NCBI GenBank assembly: GCA_023362775.1
Contig: JALMGJ010000005.1
Span: 62,191,463 to 62,255,462 of the forward strand
Direction of reading: 5' to 3'
From: Charina bottae
Taxonomy: Eukaryota; Chordata; Lepidosauria; Squamata; Charinaidae
DNA length: 64,000 bases
The position numbers and the translations under genes are program-made. Of this stretch, positions 1 to 12,299 are shown one piece after another; position 1 is the stretch's first letter; each line of letters starts with the position of its first letter. Under the pieces are notes generated by a model. It had not been told where the DNA came from and ran no database searches. It saw nothing but the letters and a program-made list of their open reading frames with translations.

Positions 1-228
1 CTAATAAAACTACATGTTGGTACCTTGGAGGGAAATCATTGAAAAGATAAGAAGCCAGGGCAGAGATTTTGATAACTTTCCAACCACATAGAACTGGCCT
101 ATTTTGCTAAAATTGTTTTCTTTATCAGTGTCCCAAATACAATGTTTTATAGCTTCTTTGGTCTTTAGATGCCACAGAAGATAATGAGAATCCATACCCC
201 CTTAGTTTTGTTTCCAAAAAACTTATCA

Positions 229-237
229 ACTTGGAAT

Positions 238-268
<31 letters not shown>

Positions 269-400
269 TTTTTCAAATTTATTCCCCGCCCATCTCCCAT
301 GCAAGGGACTCTGGGCGGGTTACAATAAATAAAAATTTAAAAAACTATACAAAATATCTAAAAACACAAACAAAACATAATAAAATAAAATCCAAGATGG
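229..400 (-). mobile_element. 5'-truncated L2/CR1-group LINE 3' tail
   Basis: A TTTA microsatellite (about 236-272) is followed by the reverse complement of the 3' terminal block shared by all L2-like LINEs here (GCCCATCTCCC ... GACTCTGGGCGG ... TTACAAT). The element is therefore on the minus strand, and the microsatellite lies where its 3' end was primed. No coding sequence remains. Confidence 0.75.
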
Positions 401-1503
401 ACTTGGACCATGGAATGATGTAACACAAGGTTAAGGGGCAAAACCTTCTGAGCACTATAACAGATTTTGCCAGCATGTAAGTCTACTTTACCAAAACTGG
501 GCTTCTATGGAAATCAGACCAGATTCAATACATAGAACAGCATTTGGGACACAACAAAAAGTCCCAAAAGTAACTCTCATAAATTTGAAAAAACCTCTCA
601 AAATGACAGAAATCTTTATAGGCACAGGCCTTCATGCTGTATGGAAGCTGTGCAACTGTTTTTCCCTGAAAAACCCAAAAGACCAAGGGTATAGTTTGGC
701 TTCCCATTCAATAGAAAAAGCTTAGAATCACAGATGATGACTTCTGGCCATTTTCTGTAACCTGATTCATGATCTTATGTCCTGAAATAGTATGCCCAAG
801 TATTTGCATTGCCTCATTTGTTCTATAATGTGTCCAGTAATCTGCCATTTGTAATTAATACTTCTTTTGAGAAGACCTAATTTTAATGCTGGTATAATTT
901 GTGGTAAGTCTTTCTTCCTCGCAAGCTGCCAAAGACTGTAATGCTCTTCTCAATCCCACTGGAAAAAGGGAAAGAATAGCAGTACCACTGATGTAAAGCA
1001 AGCAATTAATTGTCTGTTGGCCAATATGAGGGATAAATGAAGGATTTAAAATTAGAGTTTTAAAGTGTCTGGATTACAGAATGTAAATAGAAGTTTAATA
1101 GAAAGGGAGGACTCCTGCTGAAAACTGACACTGAAGGTTAAGAACATTTTCAAGATCACATGGAACTGAAAGACACAGGTTAGGCTACTTTAGAAAATTT
1201 ACCATAGTTCTGGAAGCAATTACTTGATTTGTTCACATTATATGACAAAGAGGAAGGTAAAGAATCCTACTACTAAATTTATACAATGAAATAGATTCAG
1301 CCACATGTAAAAATTACATTATGATTGGTTTACAATGCAGATTGAATGTTTGGGGGAAAATGTCAGGTGTGTATCAGTGTTAATCAAAAGTAGTTGTGGG
1401 GCAATGCTCCTCCTTTGGTCTATGGCTGCAGACCACCACGGATGGTAAATGAATATTCCTTCCTGTTATATTATGTATGCTTCTTATGAATACTTAACAA
1501 ATG
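401..1503. other. unannotated AT-rich stretch
   Basis: I see no gene, RNA, terminal repeat or recognisable transposon. The reading frames are short and overlap on both strands. Confidence 0.5.
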
Positions 1504-1511
1504 CTTAAAGC

Positions 1512-2333
1512 TAGGCTGACCATACATACCATTTTGAATGGGACAGTACCGTTTTTTTCACATTTCCCGACTGTCCCATCATTTTAATATATAATTTTGT
1601 TCTGTTTTTTTAAAAAACTGTAAAGATGGAGGTTGGGTCAGAGGAGGAGGGTGAAGAGCCTGTTAGGGAAAACGCGGGAAATGTCGTTGGGGAAAGCGCG
1701 GGAAGGTTTGAGGGGGAAGCCGATCAGCTGGCAGAGACCGGACTGAGTTACCCGCCGCCAATCAGCGCACAAACTAGGAGAGCTGAGAAGAGAGCTGCAC
1801 AACGACAGCAGCGATTGGCTCCTGCTCGTCAGCAGAGGGAAACTCAGCAGATAAAAAGACGACAGGCACAGGAGCTGGTTGTTGGAGACAACCGTCCTGA
1901 CTACCCTGCATCGACACTCTGCCGACCTGCCCTCCTGCCTTGCCAAGTGCCTTGCCATTTCCGTGCCTTGTTGCTGCCGTCGCTGAGTCTGCCTCCGGTT
2001 CTTGCTGCGCTGCTACTGTTACCTCCAATCTCTGCTGGGATTCCACATTGGTCCTAGTGCCTGCCTGTTTCCTTGCTGTCAAGTAGGAATGCTGCCTTGC
2101 TCTTAGTCTTGCCTTGCTTCCATGTAGAACTCCTGAGTCAAGCCTTGCCTTGTTCTTAAGCCTTGCCTTGCTTCCACTTAGAACTGTTTAAGCAAATGGA
2201 TCTTAAAAACTCTTTAAAACTTTTTTTATCGTCTTACTTCTTCATGAATATGGAATATTACATAAGTTTAACCCCGTCCCATTTTTGCCATCCCATTGTC
2301 CCGTTTTTGTCTCAAGGAAATATGGTAAGCCTA
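1512..2333. mobile_element. hAT-like non-autonomous transposon, TAGGCTGACC ends
   Basis: The left end TAGGCTGACCATA is inverted at the right end (TATGGTAAGCCTA). The flanks are an exact 8-bp duplication CTTAAAGC (1504-1511 and 2334-2341), the hallmark length for hAT insertion. The outer 100-150 bases carry the 'gggac ... gtccc' motifs also present in the copy at 29794. The interior (about 1626-2190) is GC-richer, with CCAAT motifs, a TATA-like 'ataaaaag' near 1853 and a 143-codon ORF at 1626-2057. That ORF is low-complexity (Glu/Arg/Gln then Pro/Leu-rich) and resembles no transposase I recognise. Confidence 0.8.
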
Positions 2334-2479
2334 CTTAAAGCAAATGAAGGGTATGGAGAAAACTGATAACAATTACTAATAAATGACATTTACTGCAGTT
2401 TATTACTTCATAAGCCCCAGAATTTAGCCTTGACATTCAAAAAGCTTATTACTGCTAAGTAACTAAATAAATATGCATA

Positions 2480-2483
2480 GGAT

Positions 2484-2526
<43 letters not shown>

Positions 2527-2690
2527 TTATTTTTCACATTTCTATCACCGCCCATCTCCCCCAAAAGGGGGACTCTGGGCAGTTTACAATAAAATCAACA
2601 ATTAAAACCATAGAAGCATAAAATTACAATCAATGACCAATATAAATAGAGAATAAATAAATAAAAAATCCAAGTGACGAAAAGATCTCA
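2480..2690 (-). mobile_element. L2/CR1-group LINE 3' tail with TTTA microsatellite
   Basis: A TTTA tract (about 2481-2527) abuts the reverse complement of the shared LINE tail (CGCCCATCTCCCCC ... GACTCTGGGCAGTTTACAAT). Only the last ~200 bases of the element are present. Confidence 0.75.
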
Positions 2691-3885
2691 TTCAATAGGG
2701 AGGACACTACGGCACCAGCAATGTATTACACTATGTATTACGTTTTACCTCATGGTGCAGGTTTTATAAAGTACATATCCTGGTTTCTTACACTGTATCC
2801 CTGATGGCTTCTAGATGAGCAGAGTCCCCCAGCCTCACAAAAAAATTATATAGCATGTATAATGTAAGTCCCCCATTTAAGACTGTTCAGGCCCTGATTC
2901 ACTTTATTTTGCTTCCCATTGGATTCTGTGCTGTCTTAGCTGTGATGAAATATATTCCTAGTTCCATAACTATTTTTGTAACAGCAACAACAAATCCCCA
3001 ATATTGATCATTACAAATATGTACTTGTTTAAAAAAAACGAACATCAAGCTTTGTGTTCTATAGTGACAATATTTATTGCAAACTAGATTGCAAATTAAA
3101 TTCCTACTAATTAACACCATCTTCAGGGGATTAACCTAAAGTTCAGGTATTACTTGAATTTTAATTAAACATAAGACCAGGTTCAAATAATGTGACTGTT
3201 CTACCAGAGTAAGAACAGGGAAGGCTTAGAACTAACTATCTGTTGTTCAAGCTTTATCACATTCAACCATTATCAATTCTGAGTGCATAATTTCATACCA
3301 GAGTCACATATTCTTTGGCAAAAGCTACAATAAATAGACATACTGTATTAGGAAACTTAAGGCTGAACCTCAGCCATAATAGCATTTCTCTACAGTTGAA
3401 GTTCCATCACCATCTTAACTGTTAACATAAGTGGGTTTAACCAGCAAAGATGGCCACCAAATGGAACTGCATTTGTACACCTTTACTCAGATCATATCTT
3501 CACCCAGAGCCTTACTAAAGACCAAAGAGGCAATCAATCTTGACACCAGTACCCAAAAATTGCATTGATGCAGAGATATCATTGCATGGTTAGTGGCCCA
3601 CTGACTTCTCAGGTTGTACCAAAGGTGTAGCTGAAATACAAAGTCTATACCTCCAATGGAATCTTTGCTTCAATCAGGTATCTATAACTGCTTCCCACAT
3701 GTGACCAGTTCTCAGAACAGGTCTCCTTCTCCTATACTGCACAATACACTGGTGGGCAGGGCATGTTGTTGTAGGCATTCATTTAGAAAGAATAGCTGTT
3801 CCTTGGTGGAGGTTTGCCTACATGCAAATTTCTCCCATTTGCATGCTTTCTGAAGCGTCTGATGTCCATATGTGGTTCCAATAGA
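2691..3885. other. unannotated stretch
   Basis: AT-rich single-copy-looking sequence. No gene or repeat is recognised. Overlapping 65-92 codon frames on both strands have no family signature. Confidence 0.4.
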
Positions 3886-3985
3886 AGAGAATATATGCAG
3901 CTCAAGGTTGAAGTGTGGAGTCCTTGGTGCTCTCTGAGCTTGGTTGGTACAACCCTGAGCTACATATATTCTCTTCTTTTGGAAC
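3886..3985. mobile_element. PLE-terminus foldback relic (ribozyme part lost)
   Basis: 'agaagagaatatatgcagct' (3888-3907) is inverted at 3955-3980 (agctacatatattctcttct). Between them lies 'gtccttggtgctctctgag', the block that borders the hammerhead-like motif in the complete units at 20691 and 61451. This copy has the outer ends but lacks the ribozyme core. Confidence 0.6.
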
Positions 3986-5640
3986 TGCACAATACAGTTT
4001 CCCCATTGTAAGCAATTTCTTTTTTCTTTAACTTTAACAAGCTTTTATAATTAAGTCCTCTAATATTTCTTGAGATCTTGTCCTTCATCGGATACAGAAT
4101 TTGTGCACTATGTCCTTTCTTGCTTGTCTGCAGTCATAATTGAATCATGTATTATGCAGTTGTTGTTTGTTCATAAGGACCCACATGTTAATATTGGTTT
4201 CAAACTGAATACAACTTGATTATAACAATCTATAGTATTTACATCAGATGAAATTGCCTAGTGAATACCAAAATATGAGGATTATTCAAAACTATAGTTA
4301 GCAAATTATTTGCCTTCATAGACCATTTAATCCTATGTTCTCCTGAGTAACATTCCTTGTCTATTGGCTGATAACAATGGTTGCTTATCTTTGCCAAAAA
4401 CTAAGGTAAAAAAGGTAATTGCTTTCTTCTCTGTTCTGCACAATGTCCTGTAGTAATTGGGAAGATAACCAAATATAATCTATACTCATAAATAATAATA
4501 AACATGTATGATCCTGCAGACTGATCCAAATTTGTGTCATGTACACTTAATAGATGACATTGAACCATGATTTTCATCAAAGCTTTTCCAACTTTATTTC
4601 TTTTTTTTTTTATCTTGAGAGCACCATGTGGCAAAGTAATCTAGTAATTCTTCTTTGTTGTCCTGAAAAGCTGCACAACCCCTTCCGAAGAAGCTATTCT
4701 GGCTTCGAAATCCCCAGAGATATTAAAATGGAATCTGAGAAATCCCTTTCCATCATTTCTAACTCTGTAGCCAAATTTTCTATGCCTTTTGATGAGTACA
4801 CAAGGAGTTGGGGGAAAGGGGAATACAGATATTAATACAGAACAATAGTCTAAAAAATAAAACCTGAATTTGAACAATCTGTATACTGCTGCTATATGAT
4901 TGAGATAGGAGATCTTGCATTCTCCTGCTATCAAAACAGCCAGACCACAGCTAGGCCTCCTTAATTAGTGTGAATAAAGAATCATTTACTGTAGATGCAG
5001 AAATGCATTCATCCTTGCATCCAAAAGTCTTTGGAATATATGAATGGACTGGTAAATACTGGATCTAATTATTCTGAATTACAGATAAGTGCTATCTCAC
5101 TATGAAATGTTTAAACAAAACCAAGTTACCAATGCTACCCATGATGTAAATGAAGAATTGGCTTAATAGGATAGCTAGAACACAGTGCCCGAAAACTCTG
5201 ATCTGCTCACTCATAGCCACTTTTTATAGCTCACTTCTAATCAGTGAAGTCATAGATAGAGAAAATGTGCTTGAAACAATCTCAGACTGTGGTATATTCC
5301 AAACCACTTTCAGTGTAACATCAGCTGGCTTTTACTTTATTTATACTATAATTCTGAAAAGTAATTGTCTTGAGTCAGGATGGAGAGTGTTCAGCTTAAT
5401 GCAAAAGCAAAGAAATCTGTGGAAAAGTCACTACAGTGTGAACCAGCAGATGATGTTGATAATTCTTATTATAAAATCCCCAAAGAGTGAATTTGATAGA
5501 GTAATTGATTATATTATGTCCTGTCTGACAGTGGAAAAGACCTTGGTAGATTAAATTCTCCAGTTGCAAAACTGTTTGAAACCCGTTAGGCTCCATGTGG
5601 GAGAGGAGAACAACGGAATGTCATATTGAATGAATTGATG
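3986..5640. other. unannotated stretch
   Basis: AT-rich. It contains a 134-codon open frame (5150-5554 +) with no recognisable domain, no splice context and no repeat similarity that I can see. I treat that frame as chance. Confidence 0.4.
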
Positions 5641-5649
5641 TTAGCTTAT

Positions 5650-5653
5650 ATGA

Positions 5654-5698
<45 letters not shown>

Positions 5699-6990
5699 AT
5701 TTATATAGCGTCTATCTAACAAAAGGAACTCTGTGTGGTGAACAAAATAAAAACACAATACAGTAAAAGCAACCATTTAAAACAATAAACTGTGTTGAGG
5801 CCCCAGTAAAAACTGACCTCTATCCACCAACCACCCTGTGCCTGCTCTATCAACATCCTGGCCCCAGTGCCAGGGGATGGGGTGGGGAACAGGTCTTCAC
5901 TGCCTTCCTGAAGAGTCAGGGCCTTCCGTATTTCTAGGGGGAGGCTGTTCCATAAGTCAGGTGCCATGACAGTTTCAAGGCCCTACTAGTTGACACTGCT
6001 TCACCAAGGGGACCTGGAATATGCTCACCCTGCCAAGTCTAGTAGAATGGGCAGAAACCATTGGGGATAGGTGGTCCCGCAAGTAACCTGCCCCAGGCCA
6101 TGTAGGACTTTAAAGGTGCCAACCAGCATCTTGAACTGCACCCAGAAGCCTACTGGGAGCCAGTGCAGCTCATGCAGCAGTGGTGTTACATGGGTATACC
6201 AAGGTGCGCCTACTACTGCCCATGCCAGTGCTACACTGCTAAAACTCATAGCCACCCGGTCTTATCTGGGTTGAGCTGAAGCCAATTCTTTCCCATCCAG
6301 ACCTGCACATCCTTCAGGCACTGGAAAAGCACCTTGATAGCATCGCTTGAGTGGCCTGGAGCAGAGATGTAAAGCTGAGTATCATCAGCATACTGATGGT
6401 ACTTAACCCTGTACCAACAGATGACTTCACCCAGCAGTTTCATATACAGTACATGTTAAATAGGAGCAGAGAGAGAGAAAGTTGAGCCTTGAGTCACCCC
6501 ACAAAGCAAGGGGCCTAGGACTAGACCTCTCCCCCCCCCCTTCAACACTGGCTGGAGTCGACCTAGGAGGAAGGAGGAGAACCACTGAAGAATAGTCCCT
6601 CCCACTCCCACCCACCCCCTCCACCAGTTCGGAAGGATAGCTTGATTGATGGTATCAAAAGACACTGAGAGTTCAAGGAGGACCAGGATGGATACACTAC
6701 CCCCATTCTGGGCCCACAAGTGGTCATCCACAAGTGTGATAGATGTCGTCTCAGTGCTATATCCTGGCCTGAAACCTGACTGTAACAGGTCCAGATAATC
6801 CACTTTTTCCACAGCCCTTTGAAACTGTAGGCCTAGCACCTTCTCAATAACCTTCCCCTGAAAGGGAAGGTTGGAGACTGGATGAAAATTGTCCAGCAAC
6901 GCTGGGTCCAGGGAAAATTTCTTAAGGAGGAGATGGACCACTGCCTTCTTCAAGGCAGGTGGAATAATAAAATAATAAAGAACTGTAGCA
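5650..6990 (-). pseudogene. decayed L2/CR1-group LINE ORF2 with 3' tail
   Basis: Read on the minus strand, this is a decayed reverse transcriptase. 6953-6456 carries LLLKK ... LDNFHPVSNLPF, QSGFRPGY, the motif A equivalent LELSVSFDTIN and GVTQGS (motif B). 6443-6246 carries YHQYADDTQLYIS (motif C, catalytic YADD) and NPDKTGWL (motif D). 6255-6025 carries HVTPLLHELHWLPV, and 5967-5716 carries LWNSLPLE, the usual C-terminal region. Frameshifts separate the blocks. The N-terminal endonuclease is absent. The 3' tail sits at about 5700-5760 next to an ATT microsatellite (5655-5697). Confidence 0.85.
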
Positions 6991-7134
6991 TAGCAGTGCC
7001 ATATTAGTCTACACTTAGATATGCAAAAGATTTACACTTCTGTTCTCTTCCATTTTTGTTAACCAATTTATATGTTGCTTCTTAAGTAGAATGGAATATC
7101 ATATTAGATGCTGGTTACATAAAAGACCTCATAA

Positions 7135-7162
7135 AACACACACACACACACACACACACACA
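7135..7162. repeat. (CA)n microsatellite
   Basis: About 13 CA dinucleotides are visible in sequence. Confidence 0.95.
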
Positions 7163-7309
7163 TAACATTGCACTTTTAAACTGCTTGCAATTGCTAAACA
7201 GTCTTAAAAGAAAGGCATTTTCATCCATCTTTTCTAATAGGCCAAAAGATAAGTAAATGTACAGTGATTGACCTTGTTTATGCATTTGCTTTTCTGTGCT
7301 TGTGTAATG

Positions 7310-7800
7310 GTTATAGTAATAGGCAACAATCAATAAGAGCTTTGCTGAATCAGACCAAAGTTCTACTAGTCCAGCATCCTCTTTCGCACAGCAACCTACC
7401 ATATATCTTTATGAAGTCCAAAAGCAGTACATGCCTACCAAATTTAGAGAACTGCAGATTCCAGAGAGATTCATATTAGCTAGGAACTGCAAGTTAGCTT
7501 GATTCACTTAAAAATTCAGATTGAACAAATTATTCACCATCTCTATTCATTTGCCTGCTGATACTCTGAAAGGGCAAGGACATAGAATTTCTATTTGCAG
7601 AAACCATGTTAACTCTTTTTCAGCAAGATTTGTCTTTCTATACACTCACTTATTTTATTATTTACAATGCTTTCCATCAATTTACTCAACACAGATACTA
7701 AAAGACCTGCAATTTTCTGATCTCCCTATATTCATCTTTAAAAGCTTGTGTTACCACAGGCCACTTTCCAAACTTTAGATACTGTGATTTCAGAAAAAAG
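7310..7800. repeat. old amniote-type interspersed repeat, class uncertain
   Basis: Phrases such as 'gctgaatcagaccaaag ... ctagtccagcatcc' and 'ccactttccaaactttagatactgtga' match my memory of an old, abundant reptile repeat. I cannot assign its class from the sequence. No intact ORF. Confidence 0.35.
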
Positions 7801-8208
7801 GTACATATTCTTATTAGAACAGCAGCAATTTCACACGAGTTTTTAAAGGACTTTTGAGTCAACATCAACCAGTCCCCAGTTCATGTTTTCAAATTCAACT
7901 GAACAACCTGAAACATACAATGGATAAGCAATTAAATGTAAGTTTTATCAACATATGTTGTTGTTGTCATTGTTAGAATCTGATGTTCCAGGATTAGATT
8001 ATGCATATAGATAATGGGAATACAGAGAAACAACAAGAGAAATATCTCTTTAGCTATCCTTGATTTAATTTCACATCTTAATCTACCATAAAACTGCTAT
8101 GAAATTTTGCAATATTAAAAAGGCAATACATTTTTCATCCAAACCTAGTCAAAGAATGCCAAGTTCAGCTTCTACTAGAAATAATCTGTAAAATATTATT
8201 CTGTACAA
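7801..8208. other. unannotated stretch
   Basis: AT-rich. I see nothing in it. Confidence 0.4.
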
Positions 8209-8210
8209 GT

Positions 8211-8408
8211 AAAGGTAAAGGTTCCCCCTGCACATTTGTGCAGTTGAGTCCGACTCTAGGGGCCAGTGCTCATCTCTGTTTGTTAGCCGAAGATCCAGCG
8301 TTGTCCGAAGACGCTTCCACGGTCATGTGGCCGCATGACGCATGCGGAACGCTGTTACCTACCTACCGAAGTGGTACCTATTAATCTACTTGCATTTGCA
8401 TGCTTTCA
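8211..8408 (-). mobile_element. tRNA-headed SINE with Bov-B-like tail, 5'-truncated
   Basis: The plus strand reads 'ggtaaaggttccccctgcac' then 'gtccgactctaggggcc', the reverse complement of the SINE tail seen complete at 36292. Similarity continues through 'cttgcatttgcatgctttc', then stops before the tRNA-like head. Sauria-type SINEs are known to carry a Bov-B LINE-like 3' end. Confidence 0.8.
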
Positions 8409-8900
8409 AATTCCTGGACCTCTTTATCCTGTCCTTTTGATGCAAAAGACAGTTTCCAACTGTTTCCTGCCTCAGCAACAAACCAATCTGAGGTCAGGCT
8501 ATTTGATTTTGATCATGTGAGAACTTACTCTCACATTTAGAGGAGGTAGCAGGTTACCATTTTGGTAAAAAAGTACATTCTATGGAGAATAAAGTTTACA
8601 AGATAAACTAGACTTATCTAATCACTCTGTCTCTTTCTCTATATCTTTTCAACAGATACTAAATTTTATTAGATTTTAATTTTACGTAGATAAAAGTTTG
8701 AAACAGAAAAGAAAATGGAAATACAAATCAAGAAAGAAGAAAAGATAAAAAAGTGTAGTAAAGTAAAAAAAGAAAAAAGATAAAGCTGAAACATAGAATT
8801 TAGTCAACTTCCGATTTGTATCTGGTCATGGTATTTTAAAAATTTTATCTTACATGCTAGGTCTATATAAAACATTAAATAATATTTCTTGTCTATTACA

Positions 8901-10575
8901 TCAATATATATATATATATATATATAAATCTTCAAATCCCCATATAAGCTTTGCCCCTCCCGCATCTTGTAAATAGTCAGTTAATGGTTTCCACTCTTTA
9001 AGAAAATAATTATTTGGATTTTCTTTTAATAAACATGTCAATTTATCATTCTCTGCCATATCCATCAATTTTAACATCCAATCTTGTATCGTAGGCGATA
9101 TCTGGTTTTTCCAATTTTGTGCGAAAGTAAGTCTTGCTGCTGTAATCATGTATTGCATAATCCTTGTAAATTGCTTCCCAGGTTGTCCATCAATTATTCC
9201 CAGTAAAAAAAATTCCGGTTTAAATGGAACTCGAATTTGTAATATATTTTGCATCAATGCATGTATTTGAGTCCAAAATTTCTTTGCAATCTCACATGTC
9301 CACCACATTTGATAAAAAGACCTTTCTTTTTTTTTACATTTCCAACATAAGTTGGAAACATTTCCATACATTTTAGAAAGTTTTTGTGGGGTCATATACC
9401 ATCTGTACATCATCTTATAAAAGTTTTCTTTTAAATTATAGCACAAAGTAAATTTTAGCCCTTTGGTCCACATATCTTCCCATTGTTGCATTTGAATATT
9501 ATGGCCAATATTTTTAGCCCATTTAATCATACAGTCTTTAACTTGTTACTCTACCATTTCACCTTTTAACAATAATTTATACATTTTTGCAATTAGATGA
9601 TCATCTGTCTCACATAGTTGTAACTCAAATTCCGATTTGGTTTGTTCAAATTCAAAGTCTTTCTTATCTAATTTAAATTTCTCTACGAGCTGCATATATG
9701 AAAGCCATTGAAAGCTGTATCCCTCTGATACCAATTCTTCTATTGATTTAATTATATATTGTCCTTGTTCTTTCTTTAAAAAGTCTTTGTAGGTTAACCA
9801 TTTATCTTTATTTCTTACTTCTGTTCTGTAGAATGCTTCTTGTGTAGAAATCCATAAAGGTCTTTTATAACATAAGATTAATTTATAATTATTCCAGATT
9901 CTTATATAGATCTTCTAATATAATGGTTTTTAAAGTCCACATTAACTTTAACTTTATCATACCACAAATATCCATGCCATCCATATCTTAATTCATGTCC
10001 TTCCAAATTCAATAATTTTTCATTTTTCAAAACTATCCATTCTTTAATCCAAACCAAGCAACAAGCAGCATAATATAATTTCAAATCTGGCAGACCTAGT
10101 ACTCCTCTTTCTTTAGAGTCTTGCAAGACTTTATATTTTACTCTTGGTTTTTTCCCTTGCCAAATAAATTTAGAAATATCTCGCTGCCATTGTTTAAAAG
10201 GTTCTTCTGATGCCAATATAGGTAGTGTTTGAAAAAGATATAAAATTCTTGGCAAAACATTCATTTTGATTGCTGAAATTCTACCTAACAATGATAATTG
10301 CATTTTTTCCCAATGTTCCAAATCTTTTTTAATATCCATCCAAAGTGGAATATAGTTATTCTTAAACAACTTAACATTTTTAATTGTTAAATATACTCCC
10401 AAATATTTTACTTTTTCTTCCATTGAATATCCTGTTATTTCTTTCAATTTCTCTTGTTGGTGGTAATCCATATTTTTGGTCAAAACTTTTGTCTTCTGTA
10501 AATTCACTTTGAACCCTGCTAACGACCCAAAGTCTTTTAGTTTCTGTATTAATATTTCAATTCCTTCTAATTTTC
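8901..10575 (-). pseudogene. L1 ORF2 C-terminal third
   Basis: The minus strand from the deletion junction reads FGSLAGFKVNLQKTKVL and KYLGVYLT, then WEKMQLSLLGRISAIKMNVLPRILYLFQ and FIWQGKKPRV (9902-10507). This is the segment after the RT palm of L1 ORF2. Two further blocks share one frame, split by one stop (9546-9734 and 8901-9530). They include MYRWYMTPQKLSKMY, CWKCKKKERSFYQMWWTC (the Cys-rich C-terminal motif) and AKKFWTQIH. A frameshift lies between 9734 and 9902. The RT catalytic YxDD is not present. Confidence 0.85.
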
Positions 10576-10893
10576 TTTTTTAAAGTCTTGCTTAATCTCT
10601 CGGGTTATTTCTTTCTTCATATCGTCCATTTTTTTGTCTAATGCTGTAATCTGATCTTCCATTTGCTTCGTGGAGTCATCCATTTTCTTATTTAATGCTG
10701 TATTCTGATCTTCCATCTGCTTCGTGGAGTCATCCATTTTCTTATTTAGTACTGCAACAGCTTCTAATATCTTTTTCATTTCTGGTAATAAAGTTTCTGA
10801 GGCAGATGTAGCAGGCGTAGCAGAATCAATAGGTAGTCCTCCAGTCTCCTTCTTCTTCTCCTTCTCCACCCGTCTCGTTCCCAAAGACGCCAT
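10567..10893 (-). pseudogene. L1 ORF1 N-terminal fragment (coiled coil)
   Basis: The start chosen is the ATG at 10893, the first Met followed by a basic N-terminus (MASLGTRRVEKEKKK). From about residue 45, heptad-like sequence appears with three successive ~18-residue repeats (LNKKMDDSTKQMEDQ type). This is the trimerising coiled coil typical of L1 ORF1 proteins, whose length varies by such repeats. The frame ends after DFKKEN at the deletion junction, so the RNA-recognition and C-terminal domains are absent. It is 108 codons, against roughly 300-350 for a complete ORF1p. Confidence 0.75.
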
Positions 10894-12299
10894 AATCCTG
10901 CAAAAAAAAAAGAGAAAAGGGAGAAAAGGGGAAGAAAGCACCATATAACAATATAACAAAAATTATTTTAAAAAAAGGGGAAAAATTAAAAAAAAAATTT
11001 TTTTACAGGTAATAAAAAGAAAAAAGGGAAAGGGAAAAAAGCAAATATCCAACAGGTTAAGAAAAAAAAAAGAAAGAACTAGAGAAAATTTTTTAAAAAG
11101 GCTCCTTTAAAATTTTTCCTCTTAGTTCATTTATAATCCCTTATATATAAAAGTCCACAGTGTTTCAAACATCCAAGATAAAAGCCTAGGACTTTCTGTT
11201 CTCCTGTAGTCAAAATCCAAGATAAGAATAGTAAATATTCCCAGGGTTTCTCCTTCCCACTTGTAATTCTTCAATCCAACCACAAGTCAAAAAGAAAAAA
11301 TGTTACTAGAAACATGTAAAAAAGCCTCTACTTTCCATATAATAATCCAATAATCCAAATTAAACGTTAAATAACTTGACTTTTTCCAACAAAATAAATC
11401 CAAACAGAGTTCAAAGTTCAGAAATAAAAAGAGGAACTTGTATATATAAAAAAATATTTAATAGTGTTCTTTTTTTCCTTTTCAGGCAGCAATCTCAACA
11501 TCAAAGTCTTAAAAATAAAGTATTAATCACTCCATTTAAATCCAGGTTTTAATATAATATTCCAGAGAACAAAAAGAGAAAAAGAGAAATACCAATAATT
11601 GTCCATAAGTAAAAAAACTCAAGCCAAACTGAAATAGTAGTAAAAGTCACTTTCACTTCTAGCAAAGCCACTTAACTTTCTCTTCCCACCGTTTATTCTT
11701 CCTTTAACAAGAAAAAAAAATATAACACCAGCAAATATAAATCAAGTCCAGATACAAATCTTAGCACTTAATAGAAAAAAAATAATATTTAAAAGTAAAG
11801 AAGTGACTAAAAGCCTGATGGGCCAGCTACTTATCTTTTTAGAATCACGGCTGCTGCAGAGCTCCGTTTTTCTTCCAGTCTCCTTTCATTGTTCCAATCT
11901 CCCTCCTCCCGCAGTGGAAATTACGGGGGTCGGGGGAGAGCAACTACTCCGGAGACCCCTTGTGGTTAATCTTCTGATCTCACTCTCTTCGAGTGTGATT
12001 TTTTCAGTGATTTTCTTCTCCCAAATCGCTGCAAACAGCTTAGCCGTGGAATCGAGGCTAGGTGCCCCGGTTCTTCGCTGCGCTCCGATCAGTACCCAGA
12101 AGTGAAAGTCCTTTTCAACAGATACTCAGTTAATAGGTAATCTTCAGTAAGTAGCAAAAGAGATAGGATATTTTTCTCTTTTTTTGAAAAAAAAATTGGT
12201 AGCAGTCATTATGAACTTACCAAAAATCAAAAAACAATAATCATCATCACTATCATCCACTCAGTGCCAAAGCTCTGGATAAAGAGATCTCTCTCTGTC

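Larger units (their letters stand above)
8661..12110 (-). mobile_element. L1 LINE, internally deleted, with 16-bp TSD
   Basis: The element is bounded by the identical 16-mer CTTTTCAACAGATACT at 8645-8660 and 12111-12126. On the minus strand it begins with a GC-richer 5'UTR (12110 to about 10894), reads an ORF1 N-terminus, then jumps near 10570 straight into the last third of ORF2, and ends in a 3'UTR with AATAAAATTT at 8661. The ORF1 C-terminus and the ORF2 endonuclease and RT core are missing, so it could only move in trans. Confidence 0.85.

Noticed and set aside
1626..2057. 143-codon frame as a host gene
   Set aside because: Confined within a hAT element with exact TSD. Low-complexity translation, and antisense frames of similar size exist.
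5150..5554. 134-codon plus-strand frame
   Set aside because: No domain, repeat similarity, Kozak or splice context. Considered chance in AT-rich DNA.
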